A stretch of 64,000 bases of DNA. Source: Achromobacter sp. HZ34 (lineage in GTDB: Bacteria > Pseudomonadota > Gammaproteobacteria > Burkholderiales > Burkholderiaceae_B). The position numbers and the translations under genes are program-made. Location of the stretch: NCBI RefSeq assembly GCF_002209485.1, contig NZ_NJIX01000001.1, positions 992,001-1,056,000 of the forward strand. The letters are read 5' to 3'. The notes beneath the pieces were generated by a model, which was not told the origin of the DNA, searched no databases, and saw only the letters and a program-made list of their open reading frames with translations. This document shows, piece after piece, positions 58,210 through 64,000 of the stretch (within the stretch, counting starts at the first letter, position 1; each line of letters opens with the position of its first letter).

Positions 58210-59502
58210 ATGCTGGAGAGACTGTTTGGCCTGCGCGAGCATGGCAGCAATGCACGCACGGAAGCCGTTGCCGGGCTGACGACCTTCCTGACGATGTCCT
58301 ACATCATCTTCGTCAACCCCACCATTCTTTCCACCACGGGCATGGATCGCGACGCGATTTTCGTGGCCACATGTCTTGCCGCGGCCCTGGGCACCCTGGT
58401 CATGGCACTGCTGGCCAACTGGCCCATCGGCCTGGCGCCCGGCATGGGACTCAATGCCTTTTTCGCGTTCACCGTGGTCAAGACCATGGGATTCAGCTGG
58501 CAGCAAGCCTTGGGCGCGGTGTTCATCTCCGGCGTCATCTTCCTGATCCTGACGGTCACCGGCATCCGCGCATGGCTGGTGCGGGGTATTCCCAATTCCC
58601 TGCGCAGCGCCATTGCCGCCGGTATCGGCCTGTTCCTGGCCATCATCGCCCTGTCGAATTCCGGCATCGTGGTGGCCCACCCGGCCACCAAGGTCACGCT
58701 GGGCGACCTGCGCGCGCCCGGCCCGCTGTTCGCCATCCTGGGTTTTTTCATCATCGCCGCCCTGGATGCGCTGCGGGTCCGGGGCGCCATTCTCATCGGC
58801 ATCCTGGTGGTGACGGTGTTGTCCATGCTGCTGGGCTACAACGAATTCAAAGGTATTTTCTCCGCCCCGCCCAGCCTGGCGCCCACGCTGATGCAGCTGG
58901 ATATCCGCGGCGCACTGCATGGCGGCCTGTTCCACGTCATCCTGGTTTTCGTGCTGGTCGAGGTCTTCGACGCCACCGGCACCCTGATAGGCGTGGCCAA
59001 ACGTGCCGGACTGGTGCCCGAAGGCAAGCCCAACCGGCTTGGCCAGGCACTCTTCGCCGACAGCGCGGCCATCGTCGCCGGCTCGATGCTGGGCACCAGC
59101 AGCACCACCGCCTATGTGGAAAGCGCTTCGGGCGTGCAGGCCGGCGGCCGCACGGGCATGACCGCGCTGGTGATCGGCCTGCTGTTCCTGGCGGCGCTGT
59201 TCATCTCGCCGCTGGCCAGTTCGGTGCCGCCCTATGCCACCGCGCCCGCCCTGCTGTACGTGGCGGGCCTGATGATGCGCGAACTGATCGAGGTCAACTG
59301 GAACGACGTGGCCGAAGCCACGCCGGCCGCCTTGACCGCCCTGGTCATGCCCTTCACCTACTCCATCGCCAACGGCCTGGCCTTCGGCTTCATCAGTTAT
59401 GTGGTGCTGAAGACGCTGACCGGCCGGGCCCGGGAGATCCACGCCGCCACCTGGCTGGTAGCGGCGCTGTTCGTCGTCAGGTTTGCATTTTTTCCAGGGT
59501 GA
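58210..59502 (+). CDS. NCS2 family purine permease (AzgA-like)
   Basis: This 430-aa inner-membrane transporter resembles hypoxanthine/guanine/adenine permeases. It has about 12-14 helices. The AzgA start is LERLFGLREHGSNARTEAVAGLTTFLTMSYIIFVNPTILS; GLAPGMGLNAFFAFTVV and GTSSTTAYVESASGVQAGGRTGMTA are the substrate-site helices. The ATG at 58210 follows AAGGAG at 5 nt. Its last 26 bases overlap the converging LodB-like gene. Confidence 0.92.
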   Translation: MLERLFGLREHGSNARTEAVAGLTTFLTMSYIIFVNPTILSTTGMDRDAIFVATCLAAALGTLVMALLANWPIGLAPGMGLNAFFAFTVVKTMGFSWQQALGAVFISGVIFLILTVTGIRAWLVRGIPNSLRSAIAAGIGLFLAIIALSNSGIVVAHPATKVTLGDLRAPGPLFAILGFFIIAALDALRVRGAILIGILVVTVLSMLLGYNEFKGIFSAPPSLAPTLMQLDIRGALHGGLFHVILVFVLVEVFDATGTLIGVAKRAGLVPEGKPNRLGQALFADSAAIVAGSMLGTSSTTAYVESASGVQAGGRTGMTALVIGLLFLAALFISPLASSVPPYATAPALLYVAGLMMRELIEVNWNDVAEATPAALTALVMPFTYSIANGLAFGFISYVVLKTLTGRAREIHAATWLVAALFVVRFAFFPG

Positions 59503-60745
59503 CAGCGGTGGCCGGGGCTTCGCCCTCGCCCTCGTCTTGCCGGAACCGCTGGCGCCGGCGTTGCCAGAACGGGTGGTCGCTCCAATGCGGCTGCGCGTGA
59601 TAATAGAAGCCCCGTTGCGACTCATATTCCGCCCACAGCTGGCGTTGTTGCTCGTCGTACTCGGCGATGAAGGTATTGCCCAGGCCCAATGTCTTCGTTC
59701 CCGCCAGCCAGGCGGTCAAGGCATAGTGAATCATGTGGCCGGCGTGGCTGGCCGTTCTCAGGGCTTTTGCCATGCCTTGCGATGACAGCGGGTCATGGGC
59801 CTGGGCCGCGTCGCCCACCGCCATCCAGGCGTCGCCGCAGAAGTCCTGCAGCCGCTGGCTGTGGGCCGGCGCACCCCGGATGACGCCACAGGGGCGATAG
59901 CCCTTGACGCTGAGCAAAGGCCCGATATGGCGCGAACCTTGCAGCAATCGATCGAAGCCTGACGGCGTTGCGGCCTGCCTGCCCGCCGGCAGATCCTCGT
60001 CGGAATGAAAAACCACAACACGCGAGCTGCCGCGGCGGGCCGTGGCCGGCAGGCGATTGCTGTACCACCAGCCATCGGGTGCCGCTTCCACCCGGGTGTA
60101 GCGGTCATCGTCGCCACCGGTGCAAGAAAACCATTGCGCGCAGGCGAACAGCCTGTCTTCATTGCGCAGCGCGGGAGTTTCCAGTGCACGCGCGACCACG
60201 GCCTGCCGGCCGGAACAGTCGACGAGATAACGGGCGCACGCCTGCAAGATGCCCCCTGGCGTTTTGAACGTCATCCGCCAATTCAATGAACCGTCCGTCA
60301 CGCGGGCACAGGATAGAAAGTCGACCCCGCGATGCAGCGTGGCACCGGCGGCGACCGCATTCATGCGCAGCGCTTCGTCGAAAGCCAGGCGATCCACGCA
60401 CAGGCCATGACCGGCCGAAGTGAAGGAAAAATCAGCGATATCGAGCTGCCCACCGGCCGACAGCGACGCGTTGCCGGCCGTACGGAAACTGCCGGCCAGC
60501 TGTCCGGTGGGATTTCCGGGATTCGCCAGGAAATGCTCGGCCAGCCCGACCGATGCCGGGTGCAGCGACTCACCCAGCGGGACATGCAACTTCACACTGG
60601 CGGACGCGCGCTTTTCCACCAGCAACACACGCTGGCCGAACCTGGCCAGCGTAATGGCAGTGGCGCATCCCGCCGGCCCGGAACCGACAACGACGACATC
60701 CCACGCCGTACCGGCAAGATCCAGCTTGCGCCGCTTTTTATTCAT
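59477..60745 (-). CDS. LodB-like FAD-dependent oxidoreductase
   Basis: This 422-aa flavoprotein has the N-terminal dinucleotide fold VVVVGSGPAGCATAITLARFGQRVLLVEKR (residues 17-46). The second FAD motif is GDAWMAVGDAAQAHDPLSSQGMAKAL near residue 290, with the middle segment EAAPDGWWYSNRLPA. By eye it is closest to LodB/GoxB, which modify a quinone-cofactor amino acid oxidase, or to tryptophan halogenases, but no LodA-like partner is in the window. The ATG at 60743-60745 fits the fold start. Its tail overlaps the NCS2 gene. Confidence 0.75.
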   Translation of the reverse strand: MNKKRRKLDLAGTAWDVVVVGSGPAGCATAITLARFGQRVLLVEKRASASVKLHVPLGESLHPASVGLAEHFLANPGNPTGQLAGSFRTAGNASLSAGGQLDIADFSFTSAGHGLCVDRLAFDEALRMNAVAAGATLHRGVDFLSCARVTDGSLNWRMTFKTPGGILQACARYLVDCSGRQAVVARALETPALRNEDRLFACAQWFSCTGGDDDRYTRVEAAPDGWWYSNRLPATARRGSSRVVVFHSDEDLPAGRQAATPSGFDRLLQGSRHIGPLLSVKGYRPCGVIRGAPAHSQRLQDFCGDAWMAVGDAAQAHDPLSSQGMAKALRTASHAGHMIHYALTAWLAGTKTLGLGNTFIAEYDEQQRQLWAEYESQRGFYYHAQPHWSDHPFWQRRRQRFRQDEGEGEAPATAVTLEKMQT

Positions 60746-60925
60746 CACTCTACGTTCACCTTCGGTACCGCCGTCGACATCGACGCGCGTTGATTCTTGC
60801 CGTCGTGCACTGATGCGCATCGCGGCAGATATTCGCCAGGATCCGGGCATCGCAGAATGGGAGTTTTCTGAAAAGCGGCCAAGTTGCTAAAATGCTCGGT
60901 TCGCTCCGTTTTTCCCGCTCCACCC

Positions 60926-61558
60926 ATGACTTACGCCGCCAAAGAGATTTTCAAGACCCTGCAGGGCGAAGGCGCCCAGGCCGGCCGGGCCGCGGTGTTC
61001 TGCCGTTTCGCCGGCTGCAACCTGTGGTCGGGCCGCGAAAGCGACCGCGCCAGTGCCGCCTGTACCTTCTGCGACACCGATTTCGTGGGTACCGACGGGC
61101 CCGGCGGCGGCAAGTTCACCACCGCGCAGGCCTTGGCCGAGACCCTGGCCGCCACCTGGGGACCTGACCGCGCGCGGCGTTATGTCGTGTTCACGGGCGG
61201 CGAACCCCTGCTGCAGATCGATACCGCCTTGCTCGACGCCGTCCATGCGCAAGGTTTCGAGATCGCCATCGAGACCAATGGCACGCTGCTGCCGCCGCCC
61301 GGCATCGACTGGATCTGCGTCAGTCCCAAGGGCACCGCGCCGGTGGCACTGCGGGCGGGCAATGAACTGAAGCTGGTCTATCCGCAACTCGACGCACCGC
61401 CGGAGTCCTTTGCCGGCCTGGATTTCGAGCATTTTTTCCTGCAGCCCATGGACGGCCCGCAACGGGTCGCCAATACCGAGCGCGCCGTGCAGTACTGCAC
61501 CCAGCATCCGCAATGGCGCCTCAGCCTGCAGACCCACAAGTACATAGGCATTCCATGA
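60926..61558 (+). CDS. queE: 7-carboxy-7-deazaguanine synthase QueE
   Basis: This 210-aa radical SAM enzyme makes 7-carboxy-7-deazaguanine for queuosine. The cluster motif is CX14CX2C (Cys31, Cys46, Cys49), the form reported for Burkholderia QueE, not the usual CX3CX2C. EIFKTLQGEGAQAGRAAVFCRFAGCN is the family N-terminus and FTGGEPLLQ the SAM loop. The ATG at 60926 starts the conserved region. queD follows by 28 bases. Confidence 0.95.
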   Translation: MTYAAKEIFKTLQGEGAQAGRAAVFCRFAGCNLWSGRESDRASAACTFCDTDFVGTDGPGGGKFTTAQALAETLAATWGPDRARRYVVFTGGEPLLQIDTALLDAVHAQGFEIAIETNGTLLPPPGIDWICVSPKGTAPVALRAGNELKLVYPQLDAPPESFAGLDFEHFFLQPMDGPQRVANTERAVQYCTQHPQWRLSLQTHKYIGIP

Positions 61559-61586
61559 TTACCGCCCTCCAGGCCAGGAGCCTGGC

Positions 61587-62030
61587 ATGATTTCCGTCAC
61601 TCGCAGGCTGGAGTTCGATGCCGGCCACCGCATCCCCGACCATCGCAGCCAATGCCGCAATATGCATGGCCACCGCTATGTGCTGGAGGTGACGCTCCAG
61701 GGCGACATCGTCAACACGCCGGGCAGTTCCGACAACGGCATGCTGATGGACTTCTCCGAAATCAAGGCCATCGCCAACCAGGAACTGGTCGAGCGCTGGG
61801 ACCACGCGTTCCTGGTGTATGCCGGCGACCAGGCCGTGCTGAATTTCCTGCAGAGCCTGCCGGGGCACAAGACCGTCGTGCTGGATCGCATTCCCACGGT
61901 GGAGAACCTGGCGCGCATCGCCTTCGATACCCTGTCGCCGCACTATCACAGCCATTACGGACTGGATCTGAGGCTGACGCGGGTGCGTTTGTATGAAACG
62001 CCTAACTGTTGGGCGGATTGCGACGGTTAA
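61587..62030 (+). CDS. queD: 6-carboxytetrahydropterin synthase QueD
   Basis: This 147-aa enzyme converts dihydroneopterin triphosphate to 6-carboxytetrahydropterin. Zinc ligands are His14, His27 and His29 (GHRIPDH; MHGHRY); Cys23 is catalytic. A Shine-Dalgarno (AGGAG) precedes the ATG. It acts one step before QueE; queC and queF are not in the window. Its last four bases overlap the converging pdeM. Confidence 0.94.
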   Translation: MISVTRRLEFDAGHRIPDHRSQCRNMHGHRYVLEVTLQGDIVNTPGSSDNGMLMDFSEIKAIANQELVERWDHAFLVYAGDQAVLNFLQSLPGHKTVVLDRIPTVENLARIAFDTLSPHYHSHYGLDLRLTRVRLYETPNCWADCDG

Positions 62031-62824
62031 CGGTTCGGTGCGGCCAGGACCCGGTCTTCGGCCATGACGTATATCCTTCGTCCCACACGGGCTTCGACGG
62101 GCCAGGTGCCGGTGAAAGCGCCGAACGCGGGCAGTATGCCGTGATCCTCATCCAGCACGAAACACGGTAGACGCACACTGTCGCGGCCACGGCCGCGCAG
62201 GATGTGGGACGGGTGCAGATGGCCCGCCCAGGCATATCGGCCCGCGGCGATCGTGCCGGGCACCGGTGGATGGTGGCGGCAATCGAAGGGCCCTAGCCGG
62301 TACGGCTCGTCCACCACGTCGAAGCCCAGTTCCGCCGGCGGATCTCCAGCATGGCTGTCGTGGTTGCCGCGTACGAGCACCCCGTGCAGTTGCGGATGCC
62401 GATCGCGCCAGGACTGCAGGGCTGCCAGCGTGGCCGGGGCGCGTGCGGCACGCGCGTGCAGGAAGTCGCCCAGGACCACGCACAGGCGCACCGGCAGCGT
62501 GGACAGCAAGGTGTCCAGGCGCGCCAGGGTCGCGGCGGTCGTTCCCTTCGGTACGGGCTGCCCCAGCGACCGATAGGCGGCCGCCTTGCCGAAGTGCGGA
62601 TCGGCCAGCAGGAGAGCCTGTTGTGCCGGCCACCAGATCGCCCGCTGCGGCAGCAGATATACCCGCTCGCCCTTCACATCGACGGCTGTCGCGTGCGTCA
62701 GTGCGCCGTCCTCGCCGCCCGCGGCGTGGGTATTGCCTGCGCCGCGGGCAGCGTCGGGCGACCGCGCGCTGGCATGCGCCAAGCCTGCGAATTCTGCCTG
62801 CCATTCATGCCTTGCGTCGGGCAT
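62027..62824 (-). CDS. pdeM: ligase-associated DNA damage response endonuclease PdeM
   Basis: This 265-aa calcineurin-type phosphoesterase has metal motifs [11 protein letters not shown] (near residue 73), VLGDFLHAR near 118, VRGNHDSH near 153 and WAGHLHPSH near 205. It belongs to the PdeM family linked with an ATP-dependent DNA ligase, a helicase and an exonuclease; the helicase gene overlaps it by 20 bases here. The N-terminal 40 residues are low-complexity. Confidence 0.9.
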   Translation of the reverse strand: MPDARHEWQAEFAGLAHASARSPDAARGAGNTHAAGGEDGALTHATAVDVKGERVYLLPQRAIWWPAQQALLLADPHFGKAAAYRSLGQPVPKGTTAATLARLDTLLSTLPVRLCVVLGDFLHARAARAPATLAALQSWRDRHPQLHGVLVRGNHDSHAGDPPAELGFDVVDEPYRLGPFDCRHHPPVPGTIAAGRYAWAGHLHPSHILRGRGRDSVRLPCFVLDEDHGILPAFGAFTGTWPVEARVGRRIYVMAEDRVLAAPNR

Positions 62825-64000
62825 TGCTGCTCCTTCTGGTTGCGGCCTTGGGCGGCGCGTCGGCCGCTTTCTCCAGGTCCGCCAGCATGCGGGCCACGCG
62901 ATCGGCCAGTTTTTCGCTCGACAGTTTCTCCCGCAGGCGCTCCACCATCAGGGGAAAAGACAGCGGCGTGGCGCGCGCCAGCGGCTGCCATTGCGGGCGG
63001 CTGGCGCGCATACGCGCCAGCACCCGGCGCAAGCGTCCCAATTCAAGCTCCTGCGCCAGCACTTCCCGTTCGGCCTGCGTCAGCAGCATATTGCGCGGAT
63101 CGTATTCCCGAAAGACCTGGTAGAACAGGCTGGACGAGGCCTGCAGTTGCCGCGCGCTCTTGTGGGCGCCGGGAAAGCCCTGGAACACCAGCCCCGACAC
63201 GCGCGCGATTTCGCGAAAGCGCCGCTGCGCCAGTTCGGCGGCGTTCAGGCTGGCCAGCACATCTTCCAGCAAGTCACCCTCTTCCAGCAGTCCCAAGGAC
63301 GCATCTTCGAATAGCGTCGGCCAGTCCTGCTGTTCCGGACAAAGCAACTCCAGCCCATAGTCGTTGACCGCCAGTGTGAACGTCGCCGGCGCGCGTCGGG
63401 CCACGCGCCAGGCGATCAGGCTGGCGACGCCCAGGTGCACGTGGCGGCCGCCGAAGGGGTACAGGAACAGATGCCAACCCTCACGCGAGTGCAGCGTCTC
63501 GGCCAGCAGCAAGCCCGGCTGCGGCAGTGCCGACCAGCGCGCCTGCAGCGCCAACATGGGCTCGGCGCGGGCCAGTTCGGGGGTTTCGTAGCGGCCATGC
63601 GCCGCCAGTGAAAACTGTTCGACCACGGCATCGGCCAGTTCGCTGGACAGGGGCATGCGCCCGCCGTTCCAGCGCGGCACCGCGGCCCGGCGGCCCTGGG
63701 CACGCCGCACGAAGGCCGTCATTTCATGCACGCGCACCAGTTCCAGCAGGCGGCCCGCGAACAGGAAACAGTCGCCGGGACGCAGGCGCGCGATGAAGCC
63801 CTCCTCCACGGTGCCGAGCCGGGCGCCGCCGCCCCGACCGGACCAGTAGCGCACTTGCATGGTGGCGTCGGCGACGATGGTGCCTATGCTCATGCGATGC
63901 CGGCGCGCCAGGCGGGCGTCCGGCACGCGCCAGACGCCTTGTTCGTCCTGCGCGATGCGCCGGTAGTCCGGGTACGCGCCCAACGAGCGGCCGCCGCTGG
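62805..64000 (-). CDS. ligase-associated DEXH helicase, C-terminal part (runs off the window)
   Basis: This is the last 398 codons of an Lhr-core-like helicase; the ATPase domains lie beyond base 64000. The visible part has the winged-helix and DUF4175-like end region ([71 protein letters not shown]). The frame is open to the edge. With PdeM it belongs to a DNA-repair set that normally includes a ligase and exonuclease outside this window. Confidence 0.88.
   Translation of the reverse strand, partial: SGGRSLGAYPDYRRIAQDEQGVWRVPDARLARRHRMSIGTIVADATMQVRYWSGRGGGARLGTVEEGFIARLRPGDCFLFAGRLLELVRVHEMTAFVRRAQGRRAAVPRWNGGRMPLSSELADAVVEQFSLAAHGRYETPELARAEPMLALQARWSALPQPGLLLAETLHSREGWHLFLYPFGGRHVHLGVASLIAWRVARRAPATFTLAVNDYGLELLCPEQQDWPTLFEDASLGLLEEGDLLEDVLASLNAAELAQRRFREIARVSGLVFQGFPGAHKSARQLQASSSLFYQVFREYDPRNMLLTQAEREVLAQELELGRLRRVLARMRASRPQWQPLARATPLSFPLMVERLREKLSSEKLADRVARMLADLEKAADAPPKAATRRSSNARRKA

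Noticed and set aside
57483..59600. A 705-codon plus-strand frame over tsaD and the purine permease
   Set aside because: It is a shadow frame; the true permease starts at 58210 in another frame with a good ribosome site.

Overview
The window is about 66% GC, densely coded bacterial chromosome with no mobile element, phage gene, CRISPR array, rRNA or tRNA that I could find. Gene content points to a beta-proteobacterium of the Alcaligenaceae (Bordetella/Achromobacter-like): a Bug-type solute receptor, many LysR regulators beside transport operons, nadE-glnB, surE-pcm-nlpD, and a QueE with a CX14CX2C cluster motif. The genus is an inference, not a database result.

Layout. 1-6.8 kb: end of an SDR gene, glutamate dehydrogenase, and a branched-chain amino acid type ABC operon (receptor, livH, livM, livG, livF). 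7-12.5 kb: DUF1445 hydro-lyase, LysR, EamA permease, and the divergent ybbA-like/tesA pair whose start codons overlap, then another LysR. 12.5-21.3 kb: a peptide ABC operon (dppB, dppC, fused ATPase, receptor, M81 peptidase) and an amidase. 21.5-25.4 kb: ppiD, ugpQ, rlmJ. 25.6-32.8 kb: a tripartite RND efflux operon with a divergent LysR. 32.8-37 kb: rluF-like, ubiC, yaeQ, an unknown 201-aa protein, a Bug receptor. 37.1-45.4 kb: a second peptide ABC operon led by a gamma-glutamyltransferase, with divergent LysR. 45.4-50.6 kb: nadE-glnB, argH, rlmD. 50.8-56.9 kb: TorF-like porin, Spy/CpxP-like protein, the surE-pcm-nlpD-exonuclease operon, plsY. 57-64 kb: tsaD, a purine permease, a LodB-like flavoprotein, queE-queD, pdeM and the end of the ligase-associated helicase.

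The dominant theme is uptake and breakdown of amino acids and peptides. Two paralogous dipeptide transporters are each tied to a hydrolase (M81 peptidase; gamma-glutamyltransferase) and a LysR gene. They sit with a Liv transporter, amidase, glutamate dehydrogenase and PII. The TorF-like porin has a near-consensus sigma-54 promoter and an NtrC-like site upstream, which links it to nitrogen control. The other strong non-coding signals are inverted repeats in front of gdhA, the hydro-lyase, the amidase, the dpp operon and the ggt operon. No complete new defence or mobile system is visible. The best candidates for novelty are the 201-aa unknown protein, the orphan LodB-like enzyme and these regulatory sites.
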